The notes below the pieces were generated by a model. It saw nothing but the letters and a program-made list of their open reading frames with translations, was not told where the DNA came from and ran no database searches. The position numbers and the translations under genes were made by a program. DNA of 64,000 bases. Origin: Pseudomonadota bacterium (GTDB taxonomy: Bacteria > Desulfobacterota > Desulfobulbia > Desulfobulbales > Desulfurivibrionaceae). Shown here piece after piece: positions 27,512 through 36,291 of the stretch. The first letter of the stretch is position 1. The number at the start of each line of letters is the position of its first letter. The DNA is taken from the NCBI GenBank assembly GCA_018830485.1, contig JAHJRQ010000006.1, forward strand, positions 1 to 64,000, written 5' to 3'.

Positions 27512-28852
27512 TCACCCTTTACAGTGTCCAACAAGCCTTTGTAGCCGGGCTTGGGCCGCCGCGACCTCGGTGAGCCCGGCAAAGGCCCTTACCGTCTCGG
27601 CGTTGCCCGGATCAAAACCGCCGCGCAGGGGCTGGCGTTCCATGAGTCCGGCAACAAAGGCGCGCTCCAGGCGATCCGCCGGTTCATCCGACTGTTCGGT
27701 GTCCGCCAGATTGTACCAGGCGGCGAAGCCGGGTTCGGCCAAGGCCTGCCGTACAGCTTCCTGCAAGACCATGGTCGCGCCATAGCCGTGCCGGAACAGA
27801 TCGGTCATGGGCCAGATCTCCAGCAGCTCGGCTGCCTTGGCCGCGGCCCCTGCCTCGTCGGGCTGGCATGGGGGTTCTGCTTGCGCCAGCAAGGACTCCA
27901 GACCCAGCGAGATGGTGTCCCGCACCCGGGTGACAATGGCGGTGATGTGTTCGATATCCTGCGGCTTTTCCCCATAGGCCATGATCGCGCTGTTGATCGT
28001 CCAGACCAGCTCCTGCTGCAGGCGGGAGAGGCTTTTCGGGTCGGTAACCAGGGAGAGGGCCTGCTGCACCAGGGTGGTTTCGAGCAAGGGCGCGGCATAC
28101 ACCGAGGGCAAGCGGGTGACCGCGCTGTCCAGCGGCTCCCGGGTCCTGGGCAACGGCCTGCGGCTGGGCGGCTTGGAAAAAAGCGCGGTCGCCTCGACCG
28201 GAGTGGCAAAGCCCAGATCCTCCATGCGGCCGCTGCGAAAGCGCAGGGCTTCCTCCTCGATCTGGGTGGGCAGATCCACGCGGACCTCGCTCAGCAGCCG
28301 GTGGGTTGCGGTGGGGTCGTATTGGTACATGGCATCCAGCAGGGCAAAGGGGTGGACCTTGTATGCCTGATCGGGGTTCTTCAGCTCAAGCAGGTAGAAG
28401 CCGTCCGGGGTCATGGCCCTGGCCGTGGTCTCGCGCTCCTCGTCCTCCGGCGGTACCTGATCGGTGTCCGGGTCGTACGCCGTGACGCTCCGGGTCAGGA
28501 AGAGGAGCTGGAGCACATAATCCAGGGAAAGGAAGGTCTGGGCCAGGGTTTCCGCATCGACACCCGCAAAGGGCGCAAGCCATTCCTCAAGATTTTCGGC
28601 GGAGAAGTCGTAGCGGTTCCAGCAATCCAGATCCAGGCAGGCCTGCATCTGTTCGTGGTCCAGCTCCCTGAGGATGGGCAGGGCTTGATCCATTCCCAAC
28701 TCCCGGATAATGTAGTATGCCTCCAAGGGTTCCAGGGCCGCGACCTCTTCGGCCAGATCGGTTGCGGCCAGAAGCCGTTCGCCCCGCCGGGTAAGGGCGC
28801 GGGCCAGATCGGCGCGGAATGGGGTGAGTTCGATGATGTTGCTGTCGCTCAT
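27512..28852 (-). CDS. DUF6178-family protein
   Basis: The 446-aa protein is acidic, largely helical and lacks signal or membrane segments. Its pattern (EVAALEPLEAYYIIRELG, LLFLTRSVTAYD, YQYDPTATHRLLSEVR) matches what I recall of the uncharacterised DUF6178 family, common in Deltaproteobacteria. No catalytic motif is evident. It is monocistronic and convergent with the lipid-transport operon. Function is unknown. Confidence 0.65.
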   Translation of the reverse strand: MSDSNIIELTPFRADLARALTRRGERLLAATDLAEEVAALEPLEAYYIIRELGMDQALPILRELDHEQMQACLDLDCWNRYDFSAENLEEWLAPFAGVDAETLAQTFLSLDYVLQLLFLTRSVTAYDPDTDQVPPEDEERETTARAMTPDGFYLLELKNPDQAYKVHPFALLDAMYQYDPTATHRLLSEVRVDLPTQIEEEALRFRSGRMEDLGFATPVEATALFSKPPSRRPLPRTREPLDSAVTRLPSVYAAPLLETTLVQQALSLVTDPKSLSRLQQELVWTINSAIMAYGEKPQDIEHITAIVTRVRDTISLGLESLLAQAEPPCQPDEAGAAAKAAELLEIWPMTDLFRHGYGATMVLQEAVRQALAEPGFAAWYNLADTEQSDEPADRLERAFVAGLMERQPLRGGFDPGNAETVRAFAGLTEVAAAQARLQRLVGHCKG

Positions 28853-29082
28853 TTTCTTGGGTCCGTTGAGGGTGTGGGAAAGGGTTTGTCGTCCGGGGAA
28901 GTGCGTGTCGCGACGCTGAAATTAAACATCTGTACCATACTGCAAGAAGGTCAGCCGGGCATTTTTATTTTCGAGGTTAAGGTGGTGGATGCTCTGACAG
29001 CCGCGTTAAAAGTAAGCACGGACCAGGGAAAATCAATGCATTTTCTCCCGGTTATTCTAGAATGACCGTCACAGGGAGGCGC

Positions 29083-29958
29083 ATGAAAAAAATTCTGCTC
29101 GCATCATTACAGGCCTGGATCGACCATCGAGGCGCCAGCAAGGGCGCGGCCCTGGCCTTTTACGCCCTGTTCTCCATGACCCCCATCCTGATGCTGGCCA
29201 TCGCGGTGGCCGGGTATTTCTTCGGTGCCGATGCGGCCCAGGGCGAAATCATCGCCCAGCTTCCGAAAACGGTCGGACCCAATGGTACCCGGGCGATTCA
29301 GGCGTTTTTGTCCGCTGCCCGGGATCCTGTTTCCGGGCAGCTTGCAAGCATTGCGGCCAGTGTTATTCTGCTGGTCGTCGCTACCAGCGTCTTTGCCGAA
29401 CTCAAAGAGAGCCTGGATGAAATATGGGGTGCGCCGCCGACGCAGCATCCTTTTTTTCTGGTTCTCCTGCGCACCAGATTACTCGCCTTCGGCTTGGTGA
29501 TGGTCCTCACCTTTCTGCTGCTTGTCTCCCTTGTCGGCGGAGCGGCGCTGGCCGTGCTTGCCAATTTCTTGGGTGGGGTCTGGAGCAGGTCCGCTCCGGT
29601 TTTTTCCCTCTTGGCCTCGCTTTTTTCCTTTTGCATCACCGCCTCCCTGTTCGCGGTAATCTACAAGATGCTGCCGGAAACGCCCCCCTCCTGGCGCGAT
29701 GTCTGGGTCGGCGCGGTGGTCACGGCGGTTTTGTTCGGCCTCGGCAAGTACGCGGTCGGCCTGTATCTGAGCAAGACCGGTGTGGCTTCCAGCTTTGGCG
29801 CGGCCGGATCGTTGATCGCCCTGCTGCTTTGGGTCTATTATTCGGCGCAGATTTTTTTTCTGGGCGCGGAGTTCACCCGACAGTATGCCTTGGCTTTTGG
29901 GAGCCTCAAGCCCGAGCCCCCTGTTTTCGAGGAAAAGAACGGCGAGGAGGGAGGATGA
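29083..29958 (+). CDS. YihY/BrkB-family membrane protein
   Basis: The 291-aa protein has six hydrophobic segments and the family motifs KGAALAFYALFSMTPILML near the N-terminus and ASSFGAAGSLIALLLWVYYSAQIFFLGAEFT near the end. The last part reads YYSAQIFFLGAEFT as in annotated BrkB/YihY proteins. Its molecular role is not settled (it was once mistaken for RNase BN). I start at the ATG at 29083 after GGGAGG; an in-frame ATG 21 bases upstream lacks a ribosome site. Confidence 0.9.
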   Translation: MKKILLASLQAWIDHRGASKGAALAFYALFSMTPILMLAIAVAGYFFGADAAQGEIIAQLPKTVGPNGTRAIQAFLSAARDPVSGQLASIAASVILLVVATSVFAELKESLDEIWGAPPTQHPFFLVLLRTRLLAFGLVMVLTFLLLVSLVGGAALAVLANFLGGVWSRSAPVFSLLASLFSFCITASLFAVIYKMLPETPPSWRDVWVGAVVTAVLFGLGKYAVGLYLSKTGVASSFGAAGSLIALLLWVYYSAQIFFLGAEFTRQYALAFGSLKPEPPVFEEKNGEEGG

Positions 29959-30076
29959 GGAGCGCAGGGTGCGTGCGTGTAATGATGGAAGCATGTCTTC
30001 TCGTTTTTGCCGCGCCTTGCCTCTTGTCTCATGAAATCAGGCGGTTAACCATAACATTCCGGGAAAGGTGTTTGTG

Positions 30077-30499
30077 ATGAAACTACGGATTTTCCCCCTT
30101 TTGTTTTTCGCTGTCCTCGTGTTGGGTGGCTGCGCCGGGAGCAAGGCAGGGCTTCTCGGCAGCGACAGGGATGCCCATGGCTGTATCGGTTCGGCGGGGT
30201 ATACCTGGTGCGAAGCCAAGCAAAAATGCATCCGGGCATGGGAAGAACCGTGTCCCCCGGAGAAGACGATCACGGCCTGCTATGACTGTTCCGGGTTCGG
30301 AAAAATCATGGTCGAGTACTACCCGGGCAATGGTGCGTCCATCCTGGCGCAAGGCAAAAAATACCGCCTGGAGCAGGCTCTTTCCGCCTCCGGCGCCAGA
30401 TATGAAGGGGAAAACATCATGATCTGGGACAAGGGCGGCAAGGCGCGCCTTGTCTTGGAGGGCGGGGAATATTCCTGTCTGGCGGGCAACTGCGAGTAG
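30077..30499 (+). CDS. Cys-rich lipoprotein with MliC-like domain
   Basis: The 140-aa protein has a lipobox (VLGGC at residues ~15-19). Next comes a short Cys-rich block (GCIGSAGYTWCEAKQKC, then EEPC) and a C-terminal part (ACYDCSG to the end) like MliC lysozyme inhibitors. Evidence for the latter is the beta-rich pattern GASILAQGKKYRLEQA, ARYEGENIMIWDKGGKA and two terminal cysteines. It should sit in the outer membrane facing the periplasm. Inhibition of C-type lysozyme is a family-based guess. Confidence 0.65.
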   Translation: MKLRIFPLLFFAVLVLGGCAGSKAGLLGSDRDAHGCIGSAGYTWCEAKQKCIRAWEEPCPPEKTITACYDCSGFGKIMVEYYPGNGASILAQGKKYRLEQALSASGARYEGENIMIWDKGGKARLVLEGGEYSCLAGNCE

Positions 30500-30643
30500 G
30501 TTCGACCACTGGTGGCCGGACGCCTTTGCATTAATTCCGTGGACAATTAAGGATGATGGCCCAAAACCCTTGGTTTTATACGAGGGGGCGGCTCCAGAAC
30601 GGGGCTGTTGAACATAATAAATATATTGATGGGGGAGGACGCA

Positions 30644-31954
30644 ATGGCAATGTCGAATCGTTGTGCAACGCACCTGGCGCAAAAAAAGAATTTTTCAACG
30701 AACAAAATTTCAATCCTATTCTGGGTGTTCCTTGTTTCGGGAGGGAGCTTTCCGTACTCTGCCATGGCGGCAACCTGCCCCAGCGACAAGGAAAAGGAGG
30801 AAGTAACATGTCCGGACGTTCATTCCAACAACCCTACCTTTTTGTTTGCCCACGGGCTTAACGGCAACCCGGGAGAATGGCAACATTTTGCCGACAGGGT
30901 AAGGGCTCAAGGATTCGGGGTATGGAGAACGCAGCTTGATCATGCTCGCGGTCATATTTCGGAGCGAGGCGATCAGCTTGCTGCATTTATCGGATCTGCA
31001 GCGCAAAAATGCAACACGAAACCGAAGAGTGTCATTGCGGTAGGTCATAGTATGGGAGGTCTGGATCTACGTTATATTGTCGGACGATCCCAGGATGCAG
31101 CTGGCAGAGTCTACACAAAAGCAACGGATTTAATCAGATCGGTCTACACCATTGCCACCCCGCATCTCGGCGATCCCAATGCTTGCGCAGCTCCGGGCGG
31201 GACACATGACCTATGCGGCCACGTAACGGATAACAGTGCGGAAGAGTCGCCCATGAAAAGATTCAACCAGGCATACCCCGCGTCAGACTTCGCCGAACTT
31301 AGGATAAACTTTATGGCTATTTTCTATGAATGTCCTGGGAAGGAGAGGGGAGAGGATGGCGTAGTGCTTCTTGATTCACAAAAATGGCTCGGAGCCTGGC
31401 CCACTAAGGAAGAAGCGCAACGCCATATGCATGATGGAGGTAAAGGATATCACAAAAACAAGACGGATGATGGCTGTAGAGAAAAATACGGCTGTCTGCC
31501 AGAGCTATGCCAGGATGAAGAAATTGACGGGATTATGAGTATTGAAGGCACAAGGCGGAACTTTGACCAGCATGCGAAAATACTGTTCTATAAGAAAAAC
31601 GAATGCAAAGATGATCCGATTGGAGAGATGCGGTTAAACTACAGTAGGACGTATTGTAGTAATGGTATTGCCTCATGTGATTTGCCTTTCAAAAATGACG
31701 AGGCGCGTTCCATGAGGCTGGTCCAGGTTAAAAAAGGGACACAAGTAAACATTTATAATAGTCCAAATTGTAGTGATGATGACGATTATAGTGTCGTAGA
31801 GATGAAAAAAGATGTCGAAGGTTGCATAGATTCTTTTGAGGAAAAATTGGATAATGATAAAATAAATCTCTCTTTTCATAAAAATGGAGTGGCGATGAAT
31901 CATCTTGATGGCAAGGTATCATGTGTGAAGGCCATGGTGCCAAAGCCTTACTGA
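30644..31954 (+). CDS. Secreted lipase/esterase-like alpha/beta hydrolase
   Basis: The 436-aa protein has a signal peptide (hydrophobic ILFWVFLVSGGS, cut near AMAA) and an alpha/beta-hydrolase domain: FLFAHGLNGNPGEW oxyanion region, the serine elbow VGHSMGGLDLRY, and a likely IATPHLGD. About a dozen cysteines in the mature part suggest disulfides. The second half has no recognised domain. Start ATG at 30644 follows GGGAGGACGC. The 3' third is visibly richer in A/T and uses codons such as AAA, ATA and AAT unlike its neighbours, which suggests acquisition by transfer. The gene ends at a terminator next to tRNA-Cys. Confidence 0.82.
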   Translation: MAMSNRCATHLAQKKNFSTNKISILFWVFLVSGGSFPYSAMAATCPSDKEKEEVTCPDVHSNNPTFLFAHGLNGNPGEWQHFADRVRAQGFGVWRTQLDHARGHISERGDQLAAFIGSAAQKCNTKPKSVIAVGHSMGGLDLRYIVGRSQDAAGRVYTKATDLIRSVYTIATPHLGDPNACAAPGGTHDLCGHVTDNSAEESPMKRFNQAYPASDFAELRINFMAIFYECPGKERGEDGVVLLDSQKWLGAWPTKEEAQRHMHDGGKGYHKNKTDDGCREKYGCLPELCQDEEIDGIMSIEGTRRNFDQHAKILFYKKNECKDDPIGEMRLNYSRTYCSNGIASCDLPFKNDEARSMRLVQVKKGTQVNIYNSPNCSDDDDYSVVEMKKDVEGCIDSFEEKLDNDKINLSFHKNGVAMNHLDGKVSCVKAMVPKPY

Positions 31955-31992
31955 ATGATTCGTGACCATCTTGGTGTGGGATATTCCAAAAA

Positions 31993-32030
31993 AAAGGGTC
32001 AGCCGAATACGGCTGACCCTTTCTGTTTTT
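31993..32030. terminator. Bidirectional terminator between lipase and tRNA-Cys
   Basis: AAAGGGTCAGCCG and CGGCTGACCCTTT form a perfect 13-bp stem with an AATA loop, with T-runs on the plus side and A-runs before it. It can end both the lipase transcript (+) and the tRNA transcript (-). Confidence 0.9.
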
Positions 32031-32033
32031 TAC

Positions 32034-32108
32034 TGGAGGCGGCGAGCGGATTTGAACCGCTGAATAATGGTTTTGCAGACCACTGCCTTACCACTTGGCT
32101 ACGCCGCC
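32034..32108 (-). tRNA. tRNA-Cys (GCA)
   Basis: On the minus strand the sequence starts GGCGGCGTAGCCAAGTGG and ends CGCCGCCTCCA. Acceptor arms GGCGGCG/CGCCGCC pair fully, the T-loop GGTTCAAATCC is standard, and the anticodon loop CTGCAAA gives anticodon GCA. The CCA end is encoded. Confidence 0.96.
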
Positions 32109-32322
32109 TTTTTTGGTGGGGGCAATCTTAAACGCAGATCGTTTTTTTGACAAGGGAAAATGTGCGGGCTGCACCGGTCTGCGGCAGGCAAGGAAAAAGG
32201 GGGGGGGGAAAGCCCCCGCCGGGCAGGGTGATCCGTTGCCCTTTTTCATCGGCTGGGGTATGGTGTTTTCTCGGCAAGAGGGGTGACACCCTCATAGATT
32301 ATCCCTTACCCATACCCTGACC

Positions 32323-33060
32323 GTGACTGCCAATACCCTTTCCCCACCATCGCAACCGGACCTGCACCTGCTTGAAGAAAACCTCGGCTACCAGTTCCGG
32401 GACCGGGCCCATCTGCACAAGGCCATGATCCACAGTTCCCACGCCTTTGAACAGGGCAGACAGACGCAGAAGGACAACGAGACCCTGGAGTTTTTGGGGG
32501 ATGCAGTGATTGATCTCGCGGTGGGCTATGCGCTTTTTCGCCATTTTCCGGAGATGCGGGAGGGCGATCTTACCCGGCTGCGGGCAGCCCTGGTCAACGA
32601 GCGGCACCTGGCCCGGATGGCAAGGGATCTTGCGCTGGGCACATATCTGCTGCTGGGCAAGGGCGAGGATACCAATCTAGGCAGGGAAAAGGCCTCCATC
32701 CTCTCCTGCGCCTTCGAGGCCGTGGCCGGAGCTATTTTTCTTGATGGCGGCTACCCTGCGGCTGCCGAATTTGTCGAACGTCATTTCACCCCCTGGTTTG
32801 AAGACCGCCAGCAGGCCATGTTTCTGGCCGACGCCAAAAGCTCGCTCCAGGAGCTTCTGCAGGAGCGATTCAACGAGGGGCCCCGCTATGTGCTGGAGGG
32901 TTATGAAGGTCCGGACCATAATAAGACCTTCCATGTCTCGGTCCGTTTCCGGGCGGATATCCTCGGCCAGGGCAGCGCCCGCAGCAAGAAGGAGGCGGAG
33001 CAGGAGGCTGCGGCCATGGCGCTTAAAAATCTTGCCGGGCCAAAGCAGGCCGACAAGTGA
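32323..33060 (+). CDS. rnc: Ribonuclease III
   Basis: The 245-aa protein has the RNase III signature ETLEFLGDAVIDL (catalytic E and D), the second acidic residues near FEAVAGAIFLDGG, and a C-terminal double-stranded-RNA-binding domain (KSSLQELLQERFN to EAEQEAAAMALKNL). It cuts structured RNA, including rRNA precursors. The start is a GTG at 32323 with no strong ribosome site in view, so the start is less sure than the identity. It shares a strand with the radical SAM gene six bases downstream. Confidence 0.95.
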   Translation: MTANTLSPPSQPDLHLLEENLGYQFRDRAHLHKAMIHSSHAFEQGRQTQKDNETLEFLGDAVIDLAVGYALFRHFPEMREGDLTRLRAALVNERHLARMARDLALGTYLLLGKGEDTNLGREKASILSCAFEAVAGAIFLDGGYPAAAEFVERHFTPWFEDRQQAMFLADAKSSLQELLQERFNEGPRYVLEGYEGPDHNKTFHVSVRFRADILGQGSARSKKEAEQEAAAMALKNLAGPKQADK

Positions 33061-33066
33061 GCTGTT

Positions 33067-34116
33067 GTGTCTGAGCACATTTTTCCTAAACCCATGCCAA
33101 CCCCCTTTGTCATCCCCGTTTTCATCGCCCATCAGGGTTGTCCCCATCAATGCCTGTTCTGCAATCAGCGCCGTATCACCGGTGCGCCGGAGGGCATGGT
33201 CACCGCCCGCGAGGTGGAGGAGATCATCCGTGCCCAGCTTGCTTGGCCCCGGAAACATCCGGATGCGCCGGTGCAGGTTGCTTTTTACGGGGGCAGCTTC
33301 ACCGGGCTTGCCCTGGAGCGGCAGGAGGAATTGCTGGGGGCGGCGCAGCCTTTTTTGGCTTCCGGCCAGGTCCGGGAGCTGCGGCTTTCCACCCGGCCGG
33401 ATTATGTGACCCCTCAGATCGCGGGATTTTTGCGGGAGCGGGGGGTGGGGATCGTGGAGCTGGGCGCTCAGTCGTTGGATGATGGGGTGCTTGCGGCCAG
33501 CAGCCGGGGGCACACCGCGGCCCATGTGCAAACGGCGGTTGGTTGTTTGAAGGAGGCGGGCACCCGGGTGGGGCTCCAGCTCATGCTCGGCCTGCCCGGC
33601 GACAACACGGCCACGGCCCTGGCCAGCGCTCGCCGGGCGGCAGCGCTCGGCCCGGATATGGTTCGGCTCTACCCCTGTCTGGTTATCGAGGGCAGTCCTT
33701 TGGCCGAGCTGTACCGTCAGGGGGAATATCAGCCGCAGAGCCTGTTCCGGGCCGTGTCCCTGGCCGGTCGGCTCTGGACCATTTTCAAGGCCCAGGGGAT
33801 TCCCGTGGTGCGCATGGGGCTGCAACCTTCCCCCTCCCTGGAAAAAACCGTGCTGGCCGGGCCGTACCATCCGGCCTTTGGCGAGCTGGTGCTTTCCCGG
33901 CTTTTTTTCAACCAGGTCCGTGCCTTGCTTTCCGCCCGCTCGCCCCAACAATTGCACCGTTTGTGTCTCGCCAAGGCGGATGAATCGATCTTTCGAGGGA
34001 AGGGAAACGGGAACGTCAAGCGGCTTGCCGCCTTGGGTCTTGTTGAGGGGGTGGAAACGGTGTTCAGCGCCAGCCAGCCCAGGCAGACCTTGGCTCTTAA
34101 TCCGGTTTCAGGCTGA
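33067..34116 (+). CDS. Radical SAM protein (Elp3/YhcC-like)
   Basis: The 349-aa protein has the radical SAM cluster motif GCPHQCLFCNQ, then FYGGSFTGL (SAM-binding GGSFT) and VELGAQSLDDGVL as in Elp3/YhcC/HemN-type B12-independent enzymes. It lacks the acetyltransferase domain of Elp3. The bacterial function of this subfamily is not settled. The first possible start is a GTG at 33067; an ATG at 33094 (MPTPFVI) is also plausible since conservation should start there. Confidence 0.85.
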   Translation: MSEHIFPKPMPTPFVIPVFIAHQGCPHQCLFCNQRRITGAPEGMVTAREVEEIIRAQLAWPRKHPDAPVQVAFYGGSFTGLALERQEELLGAAQPFLASGQVRELRLSTRPDYVTPQIAGFLRERGVGIVELGAQSLDDGVLAASSRGHTAAHVQTAVGCLKEAGTRVGLQLMLGLPGDNTATALASARRAAALGPDMVRLYPCLVIEGSPLAELYRQGEYQPQSLFRAVSLAGRLWTIFKAQGIPVVRMGLQPSPSLEKTVLAGPYHPAFGELVLSRLFFNQVRALLSARSPQQLHRLCLAKADESIFRGKGNGNVKRLAALGLVEGVETVFSASQPRQTLALNPVSG

Positions 34117-34137
34117 GCGGTCTTATCTCAATGGAAC

Positions 34138-34170
34138 CTTGAAAAATCAACTTCCTGTTGATTTTTCAAG
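34138..34170. terminator. Perfect 14-bp hairpin after the radical SAM gene
   Basis: CTTGAAAAATCAAC and its complement enclose a 5-base loop (TTCCT). It starts 22 bases past the stop codon. The AT-rich stem and lack of a clean T-run make it a weaker terminator candidate or a repeat part. Confidence 0.5.
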
Positions 34171-34467
34171 CCGCAAAACCAAAACAAGTATTGCCTTTGC
34201 TCACATTTTCAGCAACGTAAGTGGCTGAAAATGACGGGGCGTCCTTGCCCCGCACAGGAGCCTTGAATTTTTCAAGGCTCCCTCAATTCCAAATCAAAAG
34301 AGGTTCTTTAAAAATTCCCTCCCCCCCGGGGGGAAGGGTCAGGGAGAGGGGAAACAGCCATGACCTCGGCAGGTTGCAGCTTCACCCACCCCTAGCCCCT
34401 TGTCAAGGGAGGGGAGCTTTTTTCACCGGACGAGCTCCTTGATTTAGCGCTTGATTTAGAACTGGAA
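34171..34467. other. Non-coding region with serial hairpins
   Basis: Further short palindromes follow one another: ATTTTCAGC/GCTGAAAAT, GGGGC/GCCCC, and GAGCCTTGAA/TTCAAGGCTC. They precede a C/G-tract block at about 34314-34345 (TCCCCC-type against GGGGGA-type arms). I see no open frame with a start and ribosome site here. Confidence 0.5.
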
Positions 34468-34656
34468 TCAGGTCGAGGGCTTCTTGGCGCTAAAAAGCTG
34501 GCAGTGGATCCCGGAGCTGGCAAAGACCACCACGGCCGGATACTGGAGGGACTTAAACTCCAAAGCCCTGCAGCCGTATGGGTGCTGTGGTTCGTGGGTG
34601 ATGTAGAAATGGAGGCAGGCCAGGCAGTTTGGCCGTTTTGTGGTAGGCAGAGGCAT
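34468..34656 (-). CDS. Small conserved Cys-containing protein
   Basis: The 62-aa product has NCLACLHFYITHE, then PYGCRALEF and GIHCQLF: a CxxC pair plus two later cysteines, suggesting a zinc site. The HFYITxxPxxPxGCxAxxFKS pattern occurs in a small family common in proteobacteria and often mislabelled. Start ATG at 34654-34656 follows GAGGTG. It lies ten bases downstream of the second activase gene and probably belongs to that operon. Confidence 0.7.
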   Translation of the reverse strand: MPLPTTKRPNCLACLHFYITHEPQHPYGCRALEFKSLQYPAVVVFASSGIHCQLFSAKKPST

Positions 34657-34666
34657 CGGGTTCACC

Positions 34667-35335
34667 TCAGGAAACAGGCGGGGGGCTGGGGTGGTGCGCC
34701 TCGGCCTCGAGGCCGCGCAAAAGAACAAAGCGGCCCAGGGCAGTGACCTGGCAGGGAAAGCTGCCCACGAAAAGAGGGTTGTCGCACAATCCGCCGGAGA
34801 GATAGAGCTTGGCAGGCGAACCGGCAAAGCGGTAGGCGTTGATGGCAATCCCCTTGACAAAGCGGGCCACCGCCTCGGCCACCTCCACCCCGGAGATCAC
34901 CGCATCGAAGATGTCGCTCATCCCCAAGACCCCGCAGGTTACGGAAAAAGTCTGCTCCGGCACCCGCAGACGGGTATAGTCCAGCTCGTAGTACCGCTCC
35001 AGAAGCTCGATGGTGAAGCCCATCGAGGCCCCGCATTCCGCGTTCCAGCCCATGTCCGCCAGCTTGCCGTTTGCATACCTGATGAACTTGATATCCCGGC
35101 TGCCGCAATCGAGCAGCACATATTCATCTTCCTCGATCAAGGCCTCGCCGCCCCTGGCCAGGGCAATGAGTTCGTTGACATAGCGGTCGGCGAACCGTTT
35201 GCCGTTGTGGCCGGTGGCCAGATCCACCCGCGTCTCCCTGGGCAGCTCCTTGGTGGCGATGATGGCAGGCTTGGCCCCGGGCGCGTCGAGGTCGAGAAAT
35301 TTGCAGTAGGAGGTGCCGAAGTCGCCCAGGATCAT
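34667..35335 (-). CDS. Second BadF/HgdC-family activase (short form)
   Basis: This 222-aa ASKHA ATPase begins MILGDFGTSYCKFLDLD (variant phosphate loop) and has LLDCGSRDIKFI and YLSGGLCDNPLF for nucleotide binding. The two cysteines expected to bridge a [4Fe-4S] cluster across the dimer are kept, in NAECGASMGF and FSVTCGVLGMSD. It is shorter than the 246-aa activase at 9884-10624 and diverged from it. It overlaps the upstream 259-aa gene by four bases, so that protein is the expected electron-accepting partner. No HgdB/BcrC-type subunit is adjacent. Confidence 0.82.
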   Translation of the reverse strand: MILGDFGTSYCKFLDLDAPGAKPAIIATKELPRETRVDLATGHNGKRFADRYVNELIALARGGEALIEEDEYVLLDCGSRDIKFIRYANGKLADMGWNAECGASMGFTIELLERYYELDYTRLRVPEQTFSVTCGVLGMSDIFDAVISGVEVAEAVARFVKGIAINAYRFAGSPAKLYLSGGLCDNPLFVGSFPCQVTALGRFVLLRGLEAEAHHPSPPPVS

Positions 35336-36111
35336 GGCCGCACCCCGGAAAGTTCGAGAAAGGCCTGGACCTTGGCCCGGGCGCTGCTGGTGGTGTGCAC
35401 ATCCACATCCAGGTAGAGGGCGTGGGGATGTTTTTTCGCCAGATAGCGGGCCAGCGCGGTTTTCGCGCAAAAGGACTGGGCAAAGAAAACCGTGGGCACC
35501 TCGGGGTTGAACTGGGCCTCCAGCGCGTGGTCGGCCGGGGTCTTGTTTTCCATGCAGCGGGCCCAGCCATGGATGTGGGTGGTGTCCGGGAACAGCCCGA
35601 GGATGGAGAAATCCCTGGGCGGCACCCCCCAGAAAGCGGCGGTGGGCGTACAGGGATCCGGTGGATTCTGGCAGGGGGCCGCGGATTTGACCCCGGCGGT
35701 GATGGCCAGCATCCGGTCGATGAGGGGCAGCCGGGCTTGGCAGAGTGGGGTGCCGCAGGCAACGGTGTCCGTGTTTTTGGTGCAGATCACCGGAATGGGC
35801 AGGGCCTCGGCCAGGATCGTGGCCGTGTGCAGGGCGCAGTCGCACTTGCCCGGGCCGGTGTCCGCGTAGATGGCGTCGAGCTCCAGGTGCAGGGCGTTGA
35901 CCACGGCGGTGCGGAGGATGGCGCAGTACACCCGGGGCAGGTAGGGGCTGGCGGTTTCGAGATCCTCCCGGACCAGGGGCTCGTCCAGATCATGGATAAC
36001 CAGGCCGTGTTCGTTGGCCCCCCGGATTATCTCCAGGGGCGGAACGCCGATGATGCCGATCTTGCGGAAGCGGCTCAGTATGGCGACTGAAGATGCGGGA
36101 TCGAGGGTCAT
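35332..36111 (-). CDS. Unfamiliar Cys-rich protein coupled to the activase
   Basis: The 259-aa soluble protein is not one I recognise. About ten cysteines are present: RVYCAIL, GKCDCALH, VICTKN, VACGTPLCQ, APCQNPPDPC, ARCMEN and SFCAKT. The stretch LDAIYADTGPGKCDC and the closing LYLDVDVHTTSSARAK have alternating strands and turns as in an alpha/beta fold. Four-base overlap with the activase suggests a one-to-one complex in which the activase reduces Fe-S centres bound here. It could be a remote HgdB/BcrC relative that has lost family motifs, or a separate family. Substrate unknown. Confidence 0.6.
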   Translation of the reverse strand: MTLDPASSVAILSRFRKIGIIGVPPLEIIRGANEHGLVIHDLDEPLVREDLETASPYLPRVYCAILRTAVVNALHLELDAIYADTGPGKCDCALHTATILAEALPIPVICTKNTDTVACGTPLCQARLPLIDRMLAITAGVKSAAPCQNPPDPCTPTAAFWGVPPRDFSILGLFPDTTHIHGWARCMENKTPADHALEAQFNPEVPTVFFAQSFCAKTALARYLAKKHPHALYLDVDVHTTSSARAKVQAFLELSGVRP

Positions 36112-36151
36112 ATTTTTAGGGTGTTACTGGTTGATGGATGTGCAACAACGG

Positions 36152-36260
36152 CCATTCGACAAGGCTCTCCTGAGCGAAGTTGAAGGGCTCAGGGTGAACG
36201 GATATCGTCTTAACGTACTGATATTCCGTTCGTACGGAGCTTGTCGAAGCACCTGTTCGT
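36152..36260. repeat. REP-like palindromic repeat, copy 2
   Basis: This block (CATTCGACAAGGCTCTCC... to GTCGAAGCACCTGTTCG) matches 27326-27423 over several segments in the same order. The arms TTCGACAA and TTGTCGAA are inverted repeats. It fills most of the gap between the 259-aa gene and lptG. Confidence 0.75.
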
Positions 36261-36291
36261 TTGCGGCAAATTGCGACTTTGTGCGACGCCA

